Shown here: piece after piece, positions 1 to 10,299 of the stretch
Numbering within the stretch: position 1 is the stretch's first letter
How the letters are laid out: the number at the start of each line of letters is the position of its first letter
DNA from: Macrotis lagotis
Lineage: Eukaryota > Chordata > Mammalia > Peramelemorphia > Peramelidae
DNA length: 64,000 bases
Direction of reading: 5' to 3'
Assembly: GCF_037893015.1 (NCBI RefSeq)
Contig: NC_133658.1
Coordinates: 422,077,422-422,141,421 of the forward strand
Position numbers and translations under genes: made by a program
The notes under the pieces: generated by a model
Told to the model about the DNA's origin: nothing
What the model saw: only the letters and a program-made list of their open reading frames with translations
Databases searched by the model: none

Positions 1-1
1 A

Positions 2-30
<29 letters not shown>
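1..30. repeat. (AT)n microsatellite at window edge
   Basis: Pure AT dinucleotides run from the first base to about 26, followed by one GTAT interruption. The array is cut by the window boundary, so its true length is unknown. Confidence 0.95.
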
Positions 31-32
<2 letters not shown>

Positions 33-309
33 TACCTGTATTTTGGATGCCTAAAATGTTAGGTTTAGAAAGAATTGACAGTTTTAGAATTTGAAGTTGA
101 ACTTAGAGATAATCTAGTTGAATCTTTTTATTTGATAAATAGGAAAACTAAGTCTTAGAAGTAGAGGTGCTGGTCCAAGGTTATACAATAAATGAGTGGT
201 AAGGATAAACCTCATACCTACATCTCCTGACATTTTATCCAGGGTCAGCTGATATACCCATGGTATATACCCTCATTTTTTTCATGGGGTCAGAAGATCT
301 CAATTAAAG

Positions 310-460
310 TATGGGCTTGGCAACCAATTATTTGTGTGACTTTGGATAATGTAACTAGCATCTTTGAACCTCAGTTTCCCCATCTATAAAATGACAATAT
401 TATCAGAGCTTACCTCATAAAGTTCTGGAGAGGAAAAGTCTTTGTAAGTTTTACAAAATT
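310..460 (+). mobile_element. MIR/THER1-like SINE fragment
   Basis: A decayed match to the MIR core and tail: a GTGTGACTTTGGATAA-like segment, then CCTCAGTTTCCCCATCTATAA and AAAATGACAATA. This order (tRNA-derived middle, then CTCAGTTTCC..CATCT.TAAAATG) is the plus-strand MIR arrangement. Identity is low, as expected for an element active early in mammals. Ends are approximate. The flanks at 31-309 and 461-734 show nothing recognisable. Confidence 0.5.
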
Positions 461-734
461 TACTCACTGTCATGTTAGTAAATTCTTTTGTTTACAGAAA
501 TATGAGAAGCCACTGACCTCAGATTCTTATAAATTGGTTAGTGGCCACCTTCAGGAAGATAGAGGACTGGATTGGTTATTGAAGAGAAACTTCATAGAGG
601 AGACCCTGCTTTTACTGACCAACCATTTTCCCCCTTCCATTGCCATCTCAACCTATCTGTTTTACTAATAGTGGCATAATTTATGGCACCAAAGCATAAC
701 AATTTGAAGAATACTTTAGTAGGTATCTAATTGG

Positions 735-950
735 CATATTAGATAGAATACTGGAAATTGAATGAGGAAGATCCAAGATCAAATATAACCTCAGATACTT
801 ACTAGATGTCCTGGATAAGTCACTTAACTGTTTCCTTTTCTTTACCATAAAATGGGGACAATAACAATTTCAATCTCTCAGTGTTATAATAATCAAATTA
901 GATATTTGTAAAGTGCTTAGGACAGTTCCTGGCAGTATCTTTCCTTCCTT
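735..950 (+). mobile_element. MIR/THER1-like SINE
   Basis: A fuller MIR-type copy. CCTCAGATACTTACTAG, then GTCACTTAACTG, then a degraded TTTCCTTTTC..ACCATAAAATGGGGACAATAAC block, and a 3' part with GTAAAGTGCTTAGGACAGT..CTGGCA, which matches the usual MIR 3' half. No target-site duplication survives. Confidence 0.55.
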
Positions 951-1004
951 TTATATCCCCTTGTGTTGACTGATAGTCTGATAGAGAGCTAGAAGGGAAT
1001 TTAG

Positions 1005-1150
1005 AGGTCCTCAGCTCCAACACCCTTATTTTTTTAAATGAGGAAGTTAAAGTTAAGTCATTTACTTAAAGTCATATAAATAGAAAGCATAGAAATTTCA
1101 ATTCCAGCTCTCTGACTCCAAGTCTTGGGTTCTTTCTACTACACCATGAA
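1005..1150 (-). mobile_element. Antisense MIR-like fragment
   Basis: Reads as the reverse of MIR: AGAGGTCCTCAGCTCCAA, AAATGAGGAAGTTAAAG, a decayed AAGTCATATAA, then CTCTGACTCCAAGTC and CTACTACACCATG. The block order (unpaid-tail side first, tRNA-derived end last) gives the minus orientation. Confidence 0.5.
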
Positions 1151-1599
1151 GCCCTGATGGAACTGACTGTCTAATTTATATATCATACATATAGATAGAT
1201 ATAGCTATAGATATACCATAGACCATATATTCTACATGTCTATATACCATGGAATATCAGAACACCATTCTCCACTTTTATGTGACATCCTGCCATTGGG
1301 GTGACTTCAGGTTCTTGAATGCTAAACAAATAGAATACTGGTTGTTACAGGTCCTCCCAGATTGGCTAAGCTTTTATGTCTGGACCTGGTGATTGAATTC
1401 TCATTTGTCATCTGAAGAAAAACTTAAAATAGTTCAGAGAACCTTGTCTCATGAAACTTTTTCATGGACTGAACAATAGTGAATCAAATGATAGAGACTC
1501 TGTAGTGTAAAATGTGTATACCTTCACTGAGGGAATCATGATACTTGGAATAGAAAAGTGAAAGTTAGAAGGGACCATAGAAACCTATAAGTCAATAAA

Positions 1600-1800
1600 A
1601 TATTAATCTGGAACAGATCACTAATATAACAGCATGTTTGAACTTAAAGATCCTTATAGATCATCTATTCTAATCTTTCATTTTAGAGAGATGAGAAAAT
1701 GGAGATTCTGAGAGAAGAGACATGTCTAAGCTCACATGACTAATCAATGACAGGCAGATCTTGAATCCAGTTTTCATGATTCCCGGACTAATGTTTTTTC
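1600..1800 (-). mobile_element. Antisense MIR-like fragment
   Basis: Contains ATTTTAGAGAGATGAGAAAA, then AGCTCACATGACTAATC and TTGAATCCAGTTTTC, the reverse-MIR order. Strongly diverged; the boundary with 1155-1600, where I see only AT-rich DNA with a GATA/CTAT-rich patch near 1180-1250, is uncertain. Confidence 0.4.
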
Positions 1801-2980
1801 TGTTATTCTGCCCCTTGAATACCTCCCATCCCCTCCTTCCCCACCCCTACTACGAGCTTGGGCTGAGCAAAGCAGCACAAGTGAATGTATACCGAATCAT
1901 ACTCTCTTGACTGAAGAACGTCTGCATTCAATTTCTGTGCCACTCTCATATTAGTCTCTGTGGGCTAGCAGTTCTCCTGGTCTAAACCAGGCATCAGTAC
2001 CTGATGGTTCTGCAAACTCAGCTTTTGCTGAAAATACCCTGGTTGCTAATCCTGACTTGACTGGTGGGTGCCAGCAATGAAACCACAGTCTCTTGAGTGT
2101 AGCAGACTCCATATGCTAGCCCCCTAGTCTGCTAAGTCACCACGCCAGCCTAAATTTGAAACATTTCTAAAGTGTTATACAATGTTGTAATAATGTTTTT
2201 ACAAAACAAAGGCTGAGTTACTGGAAGCCATATTCAACCAATCAGCATCTTATTGAAAGAGGAGTCCTGATGGTAGCATTGGTGACACAGAGAGTATGTA
2301 TTAAAATCATAGGGAAGGCTTAACTGGAGAACATCTGCTTTTTTTAAGGGGGGGAAGTGGGAAGGAAATGACTGGGACTGGGGAAGGGTTGATATTTTCT
2401 AAAGAACTGATTACCAAATAAATCAAACTGGATATTTGTTTGGTCTCTTGAATCAGAGTAAGTGAATTAAATAAAATTCCCAATAAGGGCAGTTTACAAC
2501 AGAAATGGAATTCTGACTAATAAAAGCTAATATTCCTGTAGAACGCTAAGGTTACTTTTTCCTCTCAAACATTCTCTAAGGTTTAGTAGTGAAAGCACTT
2601 TTAAGTCGATTTTGCATATAAGTAAATTTACTGTGAATTCTTTCTTACACATAGATTTAGATTTATAACTGAAAAAAGATGTGAGACATCAAGTTCAAAC
2701 CCTCTGTCTTTCTGAAATGGAATTCTGGGTCTTGTTGACTCTTACCAAGAACTGTGTTCTAAAGTCAACACATCCCAGTTCCCCTCAAATTGATGAAAGG
2801 AGGTGAGTCACACTATCTCAGATTCCTGTATAGTTTCTATAGTTTGCATAGTTATGTATAATTTTCAATATAGGAAATATAAAAATGTCTTTAAATGTTT
2901 TTAATGAGTCTCAGTTTTATTAGTTTGGGTGTTCTTAATGTCCCTGCAGCTCACAAAGTAGAAAGCCTTCATGAATCTCT
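1801..2980. other. Unassigned, mostly non-repetitive stretch
   Basis: No transposon or gene is recognised. The part at about 1850-2150 is richer in G+C than its surroundings and carries the hairpin run listed separately. The rest is ordinary AT-rich DNA, with a poly-G/purine patch at 2346-2390 (GGGGGGAAGTGGGAAGG). Frames are short and interrupted. Confidence 0.6.
1976..2031. other. Run of three adjacent short hairpins
   Basis: Three inverted repeats follow each other: CCTGGT/ACCAGG around a 4-base loop (1976-1991), CATCAG/CTGATG around a 3-base loop (1992-2006), and TCAGC/GCTGA around TTTT (2018-2031). A weaker CTGG/CCAG pair follows at 2061-2074, enclosed by TTGCT (2043) and AGCAA (2073). 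The pairing is read directly from the bases. Whether it is transcribed, or is the core of an unrecognised repeat, is unknown. Confidence 0.6.
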
Positions 2981-3637
2981 GTAATTAAAAAAAAAATACA
3001 TGATTTCATGACCCAAAGAGTCAAATGAGAGTAATTACAGTAATTTTCATTTCTATTGTACTTTCAGATTTATAAAAATTCTCTTTCCTCACTACCATTA
3101 CCCTCCCCCAAAAAAGTTTAAGTAGTCTATGTATTATTATAAAAAAAACTTTGATCTGATTTCACCATTTTAAAGGGAAATTTATCCACTCAAACATATT
3201 AGTTCCAGTTTGAAAAAATTAATCTTAAAGAGTTGCCCTCAGAGTTGAAATAACTTGCCACTCTTCATCAGAGGCTGAATTTGAACTGAAGTCATCTTAA
3301 CTCTCAAATTAGTTCTTTCACTGATGAGAAATAAGGTTCTGAGAGGTAGAAATGTCACCAAGATATGACTCAAACCAAGAGCTTCTTAAGTTAAAGCCTT
3401 CCTATTTTTCTTAGGAAATATCTTAAGATAACTTTTAATCCTACTTTTTATAAATGTACTTTTTTAAAATTATAGAAAGTGCTAGACTAAGAATCTAAAA
3501 GCTCTAGATTCAAAAGTTACCAGTGAACTCTTGTCACATTTTATGGTCTTTTCTTGATCCTCATGATTCTTTGTAACTATATAGCCTTTGAAACTCAATG
3601 ATCCTCATGTTGATACTCTTTTTTTACTAGATTTTCA

Positions 3638-3638
<1 letters not shown>
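2981..3638. other. Unassigned AT-rich stretch
   Basis: No gene or clear repeat. A faint antisense MIR resemblance (GAGGCTGAATTTGAACTGAA, then ATGAGAAATAAGGTTCTGAG) lies around 3270-3370 but its block order is not convincing. Confidence 0.5.

Positions 3639-3683
<45 letters not shown>
3639..3683. repeat. (TA)n microsatellite
   Basis: About 22 uninterrupted TA units directly before the L2 fragment. Confidence 0.95.
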
Positions 3684-3686
<3 letters not shown>

Positions 3687-3689
3687 TTA

Positions 3690-4125
3690 TCTCCAACTCC
3701 ACCATCACTCTGATGCTGGTGCTTGTCACCTCACATCTTATACATACACCTCTTTCTATTTAAAGTTCACTCCAGTTCCCACTTGACTAAATTATCAAAT
3801 TGATTCTAAAGTACAATTCTGATACTATCAATTCTCTATTTAATAAACACAAGTGGATTTATAAAAACTTCTGCTTGGTATTCAAAGTGTTTCATAACAT
3901 GACCCCATTCTACTTATCAAGTCTTCTTACCCCTTGTTCCCCAAAAGTACTCTTTGAACCAAGGACAATATCTCTTTGCTGTTCCTTCCATAACTTAGTT
4001 CATCTTTATGCCCAAATTTTCTCTCCTTTAATCCTCATCTCTTGCTGTCTGTATTTTCTTTCAAATCTCAGCTAAATTTCTACCATCTGAAGGAAGTCTT
4101 TCCAGATCTCCCTTAGTATAGTATA
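3690..4125 (+). mobile_element. L2 LINE 3' fragment
   Basis: Matches the C-terminal part of the L2 reverse-transcriptase frame and the start of the L2 3' region: a GTATTCAAAGTGTTTCATAAC segment, TCAAGTCTTCTTACCCCTTG, CTTTGCTGTTCCTTCCATAA, then CTCAGCTAAATTTCTACC and GAAGGAAGTCTTTCC. A 91-codon open stretch at 3800-4075 reads ..FKVFHNMTPFYLSSLLTP.., which is L2 protein remnant and not a gene. The element is 5' truncated and lacks its terminal short repeat. Confidence 0.8.
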
Positions 4126-4904
4126 AAAAAAAAATTAAAGGAACATTGGAATGGACTTTGAAGTAGGGTTCTGTCCATAAAAAACTATACTGTAAGTTTG
4201 TAAGACTTGAACTTAGAACTAAAATGATTTCTGATCTAAGACCTTATATAACTTTATATTAGAAGAACTGGATTTGAGGGTCAACTGCATTGCAGTCAAG
4301 TTAGCAGAGGTTTCCAAGTCTATAAAATGAAGAAGTTGAGCCCAGACACATTTAAGTATTGAAGTATTATAGGACAAGTAGGCTGAAATAAGACCCAAAT
4401 GACTCTTGTATTTTCTATAGAGGGATCCAAACAGCTTTCAACTGTCAGAATTTCAGATCACTATGCTGCTATTCTAGAAGAATCAATCTATTTCTTCTAT
4501 GAGGAGATGATTCTTAAGAAAACCATCAACATTTATGATAATGGTGATGATATAAATAATGATACTTTAATTCTCTGTAATTCTATTGGAGTGGGCACTC
4601 CCTCTGTTGACACAAATAACACCCATTTAACAACTTAATAGATGACCTTCCAGAATTACTGAGAGAGAAAAAAAACATCATCACCTTGTGGCAAACTAAG
4701 TGATAAGTCTTTTGAGGCTAAGTGAGCTTGTCCCCCGACAGCTTCTGGTCCATAATTGAACGTTTTCTTGAAAACTTATCATCTTGTCATAAACTGTCAG
4801 AGCTTGTATTTTGCTGACTCAATTTCTGAGTAGAATTCTAGTGAAGAACTTTATACTATGAAAAAGCATTGAAATAGGGCTTCAATGGAAGAATAACATC
4901 ACTG
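4126..4904. other. Unassigned stretch
   Basis: No repeat or gene recognised. A 79-codon ATG frame at 4399-4638 (+) has no recognisable motif, signal peptide or domain and no supporting promoter or splice context, so I treat it as chance. Confidence 0.55.
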
Positions 4905-5050
4905 GATTTTAAGATAAAAGGATCTGGATTCAAATTTTAACCCTCCCACATGCTAACTTGTTTTACCTTGGTCAAATCATTTCTCTAAGCCCATTTCCTC
5001 ATCTATATAAGGAGGGGTTATAATTTAATGATTGCTGTGACTCCTGCCTT
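4905..5050 (+). mobile_element. MIR-like SINE fragment
   Basis: GATCTGGATTCAAATTTTAA, CTTGGTCAAATCATTTCTC, then CATTTCCTCATCTATATAAG keep the plus-strand MIR order. Diverged; no target-site duplication seen. Confidence 0.5.
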
Positions 5051-5163
5051 CTTATTTGAAACCCACTCATCTATTACTTCATGATTACAAAGCATTTTAC
5101 TACCTTGTTTTCATTTTCTTCTTAAAACAAAGCCATACTAAACAAATAGTATTACTCTATTTT

Positions 5164-5223
5164 ATATAGTAGTAATATTATTATTAGTAGTAGTAGTAAT
5201 ATTAGTAGTAGTAGTAGTAGTAA

Positions 5224-5255
<32 letters not shown>

Positions 5256-5266
5256 ATGGTAATAGT
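5164..5266. repeat. (TAG)n trinucleotide array, interrupted
   Basis: TAG/AGT units with scattered TAA and TAT interruptions; the longest clean run is about 12 units at 5226-5256. It abuts the 5' side of an antisense MIR-type SINE. Confidence 0.9.
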
Positions 5267-5790
5267 GATATCTAATACTTATATAGCTCTTAATATGTGC
5301 CAGAAACTATGCTACAGTTATTTTTACAATTATTTTCTTATTTGTCTCTCACCACAATCCTGGGAAGTAGGTGGATTTATTAAGCCCAATGTGGAAGCTG
5401 AAGCAAACAGAGGTTAAGTAACTTGCCCAGAGGGGTAGCCAGGAGACATAGGAGATGTCCCTCCAGACCTGGAGACAAGAAAACTCATTTTTATGGTTTC
5501 AAATTTGATTTCAGAATTTAATAGTTATATGACCTTGAGTAAGTCACCTAACCCTGATTACCTGCTTCCTTATCAGTAAAATGAACTGAAGAAAAAAATA
5601 TCATACATTCCTGTATCTTTGCCAAGAAAAGCCCAAATGAGGTCACAAAGAGTTGGATACAACTAAACTAACTGAATAACAATGACAAACATACCCAGGG
5701 TCATACAACTAGTAAATGTCTAAGGCTAGGTTTGACCTTGTCTTCCTGACTCTAGGTCAGGATCTCTATGTATTATACAGCTTATAGAAG
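5266..5790 (-). mobile_element. Antisense MIR/THER1 SINE split by another SINE
   Basis: The left arm (5266-5430) has TGCCAGAAACTATGCTA, CTGGGAAGTAGGTGG and GCAAACAGAGGTTAAGTAAC; the right arm (5695-5790) continues with CCCAGGGTCATACAACTAGT and CTTCCTGACTCTAGGT. The arms are consecutive parts of one antisense MIR-type element, separated by a plus-strand MAR1-like SINE, so the MIR insertion is the older event. Confidence 0.65.
5490..5694 (+). mobile_element. MAR1-like marsupial SINE
   Basis: GACCTTGAGTAAGTCACCTAA, CTTATCAGTAAAATGAACTG, TGTATCTTTGCCAAGAAAAG, CCCAAATGAGGTCACAAAGAG and a GGATACAACTAA..AACTGAATAACAA tail. This ordered set is diagnostic of the MAR1-type CORE-SINE. It sits inside an antisense MIR. 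The tRNA-like head is eroded. Confidence 0.8.
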
Positions 5791-6100
5791 GTTATATATC
5801 AAACCCAGGAAAATATTGTGAATTAGAAATTGAATCTAGGGACATACTGAACATATTCTGCTAATCTTTGTACTTTTTACTTAATATTTCTTGTTGTCTG
5901 TTTCCTATACTTGGTATTTGATGGACATTAGTCTTTCTCTTTGATTTGGTACAATATCAAAGAATCTTAGAATAGAAATAAGAAAGAAAAAGTTTGGTTC
6001 TTTATTCTGCTATTGCCATCTAATGATCTTGGAGAAATTGTTCTTTCTATGAGTCTTATATTCTCCCTCTAAATAATGAAGTAATTATGTAGCTTACAGG

Positions 6101-6300
6101 AACAACTAGGTGGTTCAGTGGATAATGTGCTGGGGCTTGAATCAGGAAGACTCATATTCCTGAATTCTGGCAAGTCACTTGCCCTTGTTTGCTTTAGTTC
6201 ATCATCTGTAAAATGAAGTAGAGAAGGAAGAGGATACCCCAGTATCCAGTAAATGTTACCTCAAATGGAATCATGATTGAAAATCACCTGAAAACAATGA
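6101..6300 (+). mobile_element. MAR1-like SINE, eroded 3' end
   Basis: A recognisable tRNA-like head (CAACTAGGTGGTTCAGTGGA) is followed by AATCAGGAAGACTCATATTC, a shortened GGCAAGTCACTTGCCC, CATCTGTAAAATGAAGTAG, and CCAGTATCCAGTAAATG. The last part replaces the usual TATCTTTGCCAAGAAA with decayed sequence. Confidence 0.7.
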
Positions 6301-6305
6301 TATAG

Positions 6306-6600
6306 AATGTGATGTATCCTGACTCCATGGTAACTTGAGTTCAAATCCAGCATCAGATACTTGGCACTTATACTAGCTGTATAACCTTGAGCAAGTCACT
6401 TAACCCTGGTTATTTTGCATCCAGGGCCACTCTAATACACATCTAGCCACTATATCCAGTTAGCTCTGGAAGGAGACAATGAGACTAGTGACTAAGCACA
6501 GCATTACTTCACTCAGATCCAATTCACTTGCTACAATCATGGCATCATCTCCCTAATGTCATGGTTTTCTTGGAGAACAAAGGACAAATATCATCATCAT
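6306..6600 (+). mobile_element. tRNA-headed SINE with AAGGACAAA..ATC tail
   Basis: Shares the tRNA/MIR-like head (AGTTCAAATCCAGCATCAGA, GCAAGTCACTTAACCCTGG) but then has a different body: CAGGGCCACTCTAA, CTCTGGAAGGAGACAATGAG, and TTGGAGAACAAAGGACAAAT followed by (ATC)n. The same tail occurs antisense at 42138 and in a variant at 47.4 kb, so it is a distinct SINE family; I do not assign a database name. Confidence 0.7.
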
Positions 6601-6724
6601 GTAAGCACATGTATGTATATACGTATACATGTACATGTTTGCGTGTGTTCCAAGTTGTTATCTGACAAGATTTCACTAGGGTTTGTCCTCTATTGCTTCA
6701 AATGCCAATTTCTAAGGTCCATCC

Positions 6725-7180
6725 AAGATGTTTTCATTCATTTAACAAGTATTTATCAAAAATCTAGTATGTGTTCGCCACTGCTTTGTCATGTCAGAAA
6801 TACAAAAGCAAAAATGTTAGTCTACTCTATAGGATGAGTGTACATGTTGCCAGATAATTAAATTAAAAATATTAAATTAGATACAGAATTAATACAAAGT
6901 AATTTTTAGTTAGAGGCCATTATGAATTTCATGATTCAAGATGAACTTTCAGTGGAAGGAGGTAATTGAACTGAAGTAAAAATAAAGCAAGAAGGTTTAA
7001 GAAGGATAGATAGGAAAAAATGTCTTCAGGGTATAATAGATATCATTTGCAAAATCAGAGGCAAGAGACTGAATGCCATATGTGGGGAACAACATACAGT
7101 GTTTGAATAAGATTAATTTGAAATAAACCTGAAAAAGTAGTTTGGTGTCAAATTGAGCATTCTACAGACTGTAAATATTA
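6725..7180 (+). mobile_element. Old dispersed repeat, family A
   Basis: Begins with ATTTAACAAGTATTTATCAA and AAATACAAAAGCAAAAATG, the usual start of this family, and continues through GAAGGAGGTAATTGAACTGA, GGAACAACATACAGTG and a decayed remainder. Family A is my label for a repeat of several hundred bases that recurs across this window; I recognise its pattern but cannot give a reliable class name. Confidence 0.5.
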
Positions 7181-7219
7181 AAGCTCCCTTCACCTCTAAT
7201 ATGCTCTTCTTCTGTAATT

Positions 7220-7244
7220 CTAAGATCCTTTCTAAGGATCTTAG
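7220..7244. other. Perfect 11-bp-stem hairpin
   Basis: CTAAGATCCTT (7220-7230) is followed by a 3-base loop and its exact reverse complement AAGGATCTTAG (7234-7244). It is too short for a typical miRNA precursor and has no U-tract making a Pol III terminator obvious. Confidence 0.75.
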
Positions 7245-7788
7245 GTTCTATTATGTGGCTATTGAGTAATTAAGGGTAGAAGGGAGCTCTAGCTCTTCTA
7301 AGTCTCAGCATCAACTTTTCCCATTTTGAGACTTATGAATTATTAAAGAGCCCTCTGTTTAGAATGCTTTGCTCTCTGTTGCCTCCAAATTAAATTACTG
7401 AGGGATATATTTGATTGCAAACATACTTAGTCAATGTTTTCATTGTTGTCTTTATTGTAGCTTCCTTGATAGAAAAGTGTTATAATGTCAAAGAGTCAAA
7501 CACATACATACACAAGCCACCTGCAGAAAGAGAAGAAACAAACTCCCTGCAAATGAAGTCATCACACTTGAAAAACTGCTTGGAACTGAGTGTGAGGTCT
7601 CCAAATGGAGAACAGAGTTGTAAGAACTAAACCACACCATGGCTCATGTTCATTGCCTTTATATAGGGGACAAATAATTTATTCTTAAAAAGAATGAGTC
7701 CTTTGAACTTGGTCGATGTCTCATTCCACTCAAATTCTAAGCAAAATTATATGTTAGAGCTAGAAGAGACATTGGAGATTATCTAGTC
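7245..7788. other. Unassigned stretch
   Basis: Ordinary AT-rich DNA. A 71-codon frame at 7415-7630 (+) begins with a hydrophobic stretch (VNVFIVVFIVASLIEK) that superficially resembles a signal peptide, but the rest has no recognisable domain and there is no other support, so it is not called as a gene. Confidence 0.5.
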
Positions 7789-7979
7789 CAGAGATTCCTC
7801 AGTCTGGGTCTATGAATTTGTTTTCTAAGGAAAAATAACATTTGTATTTTAATATAATTGAGTTCTTTTGAAATTCTATGGGTTGCTTATTTGTTTGCTT
7901 GTTTTTGTTTCTTTGTTTTACAATTTATATTATTCTGAAGGGGGTCCCTAGGCTTCACTAGCCTGACAAAGGAATCTGC
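7789..7979. mobile_element. Candidate small hAT-type DNA transposon (MITE)
   Basis: The left end CAGAGATTCCTCAGTCTGGG and right end TGACAAAGGAATCTGCA give a terminal inverted repeat CAGAGATTCCT/AGGAATCTG with imperfect matches. The internal TTCTGAAGGGGGTCCCTAGG and TTCACTAGCCTGACAAAGG resemble a common old mammalian non-autonomous element. The expected 8-bp target duplication is not clear. Identification is from memory of the motif order. Confidence 0.45.
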
Positions 7980-8425
7980 AACATTTAAATTGATTAGACA
8001 CTGATCTGATCTCAACCAATCTCATTATATACATCATCCAAATGGGGGGAGGGAGTTACTTATTCTAGATTACTAGAATGATAAGAAGTAAACCAGATTC
8101 CAGACCCAGGAGATTTGGCATTTTAGCTAGTACTAAATAAATTCTCCAAATGTACATCTTTGTTGAAATTATATTAATACAAAAACATAAACAGAAATGT
8201 CACTAACATATAAAAATACTTGCCATTATGCAATTCATATCTTATTGACATTTTTGAAACAATGAAAATAATATTATTTTTCAGGTTAAATTTGGGTTAA
8301 AAGGACTTTTAATGTACAAACTGACTTCAGAGGTCAGAATGACCTAAGGTAATAGACAACCTTGGTCTCGGTGACAGATTTTAAAATAAATTCTAACATC
8401 ATCTCTTAATATACCAGGGTCTCGG
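7980..8425. other. Unassigned stretch
   Basis: AT-rich, with no repeat or gene recognised; only short interrupted frames. Confidence 0.5.
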
Positions 8426-8656
8426 AGAAACTAAATGGTTCACTGGAAAGAATACTGTGACCAAAGTAAGGAAGACCTGAGTTTAAATCTGACCTCAGAC
8501 ATTAGCTGGTTGACCCTGGGCAAGTTGGTTAACTCTGTTTGCCTTAATCCACTAGGGAAGGAAATGGCAAATTGCTTCAGTAATTTGGCCAAGAAAATAC
8601 CATGGTCAGGATAGTCCACAGAATCATGAAGAGTCAGACATCACTGAACAATAACC
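8426..8656 (+). mobile_element. MAR1-like SINE, near full length
   Basis: Head AACTAAATGGTTCACTGGAA, then GAAGACCTGAGTTTAAATC (B-box-like), CTGGGCAAGTTGGTTAACTC, GGAAGGAAATGGCAAATTGC, a TTGGCCAAGAAAATACCATG segment and the tail AGAGTCAGACATCACTGAAC. All MAR1 blocks are present in order at moderate divergence. Confidence 0.85.
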
Positions 8657-8799
8657 ACTTGGATGAATCACTTAAACATTCTTCAACTTAAAATGGAAAT
8701 CATACTACCTGCCACAGAAACGTTTTGTGCATTAAATCACAACTTAAATGTCTTAGTTGTTGATATTAATATCATCATGTAGAGAATTATATACAAAGA

Positions 8800-8925
8800 T
8801 ATTCTCAGATGCATGAAGACATGGGTTTAAGTAACATCTCTCACATAGTGCCATTGTGACTATGGGCAAATTATTTAACAAATCAGTGTTCTAGGAAATT
8901 CTATATGATTCTAAAATTCAAAGAA
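8800..8925 (+). mobile_element. MIR-like fragment (weak)
   Basis: AGACATGGGTTTAAGTAACA and GTGACTATGGGCAAATTATT fit the middle of a plus-strand MIR; the CTCAGTTTCC block is missing or destroyed. Confidence 0.35.
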
Positions 8926-9292
8926 AACGGTAGCTTGCCTTGATTAAAAAAAAGATTTCTTCTTTTATATTTCCTTTTACTAATTGAAATCCCAAATCCT
9001 ATTGTCATCATTTTCATTTTATGAAGAAATTGTGAGATTTAAAACATATATAGAACAATATGATTAAGTGAGAGAGTTTGGATTTGAACCTATGTTTTCT
9101 GACCTGAAATTAATACCAGCTCTATTCTACCATTGGCAAATAGTTTATTCTCTTGCAGTCTAAGTTTTTTTCATCTAGAAAACAGGAAAAGCATTTTTAC
9201 TTATATGCAAGATTTTTTGTGAGGAAAATGCATTGATATCATAAAACACTATATATGTGTTTGTACCTTTATAGGGTAGTGGAGAAGTGAGT

Positions 9293-9364
9293 GAGTGTAT
9301 ATCTATGTCTGTGTGTTTATGTGTATATATGTGTGTGTGTGTGTGTGTGTGTGCATGTGTGTTT
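9293..9364. repeat. (TG)n microsatellite, interrupted
   Basis: A TG-rich tract with TATA and TCTG interruptions; the clean core is about 12 TG units at 9329-9352. Confidence 0.9.
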
Positions 9365-9579
9365 TAAATAGCGTTCATGATTTCATTGGTAGAAAGTTCC
9401 CAGTGAAGAACTACTTCTATCACTGCAAATCAATCTCTCTGCTGCAGTATATAAATATAGAGAATTGTCTGGGGCACCAAAAGGTCAAGTGACTTGTTCA
9501 AGGCCACGTAGTTCTGAAAGAGAAGCTATATTCAAAACCAGCTCTTTTTAATAATGATAACAAATAGGATGAGAAAGAG

Positions 9580-9790
9580 AAGGAAAAATAACATTTATAT
9601 AGAATTTACTACATTCCAGGAAGGTAAGTACCTTATTATCCCCATTTACAAATAAGGAACTGGAACCAAACAGAGGTTAACTGACTTGTTGAGGATCACA
9701 CAGCTCCTCAGTATCTGAGGTCAAATTTGAACTCCGTTTTTCCTAACTCCAGTCATTCAATTCTATACAACCTGTCTGCCCTACTTTTTG
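9580..9790 (-). mobile_element. Antisense MIR/THER1 SINE
   Basis: Ordered antisense blocks: AAATAACATTTATATAGAAT, CCTTATTATCCCCATTTAC, AACAGAGGTTAACTGACTTG, GATCACACAGCTCCTCAG and TCAAATTTGAACTCCG. A second, weaker antisense MIR trace (GTCAAGTGACTTGTTCAAGG) sits just left at 9482-9545. Confidence 0.6.
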
Positions 9791-10046
9791 ATTGTAAAAG
9801 CAGTTCTCTGTCTTCTATTCCCTTCAAAAACTCTTACGTGTATCAAACTTTAGCATCCTGTGAAAATCTCTATATGACTTCTCAAAATTTCTGTGTAGTA
9901 TGTGGAAAAACTTCCTCTTATCCTTCCAATACTAGTGCAATATTTGGACTATCTTTCACTCCTGAGGCCCCATCCTGTGGTGTAATACTTGCAATGATAA
10001 ATCAATAACCTATAAGGCTGGTGCTTAATTCATCATCCCACCTTTT

Positions 10047-10297
10047 TGTTATTGTTCAGTCATTTTAATCATGTCTACCTCTTTGTGACCCCATTTGTGG
10101 TTTTCTTGGCAGAGATACTGGGTAGTTTGCATTTCCTTCTCCAGCTTATTTTACAAATGAGAAAACTTAGACAAATAGGGTTAAATGACTTATCCAGGAT
10201 CATATAGACAGTAAGTGTCTGATTTGAACCCAGAAAGATGAATTTCATTGACTCCAGGCTGTGCCCTCTATCCACTGTGCCACCTTGTTGTCCTCAC
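10047..10297 (-). mobile_element. MAR1-like SINE, antisense, near full length
   Basis: Starts with the reversed tail TTGTTATTGTTCAGTCATTT, then CTTTGTGACCCCATTTGTGG, TTTCTTGGCAGAGATACTGG, CATTTCCTTCTCCAGC, and ends with the reversed head CCCTCTATCCACTGTGCCAC. A 66-codon antisense frame here is SINE-derived, not a gene. Confidence 0.85.
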
Positions 10298-10299
10298 TA

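Noticed and set aside
5164..5266. CRISPR-like or satellite array
   Set aside because: A plain trinucleotide microsatellite without spacers; genome is a vertebrate one.
7220..7244. miRNA precursor
   Set aside because: Stem of 11 bp and total length of 25 bases are far below the usual precursor length.
7415..7630. Small secreted-type protein starting with a hydrophobic segment
   Set aside because: Only the hydrophobic start fits; no cleavage or domain pattern, and AT-rich DNA readily encodes such stretches.
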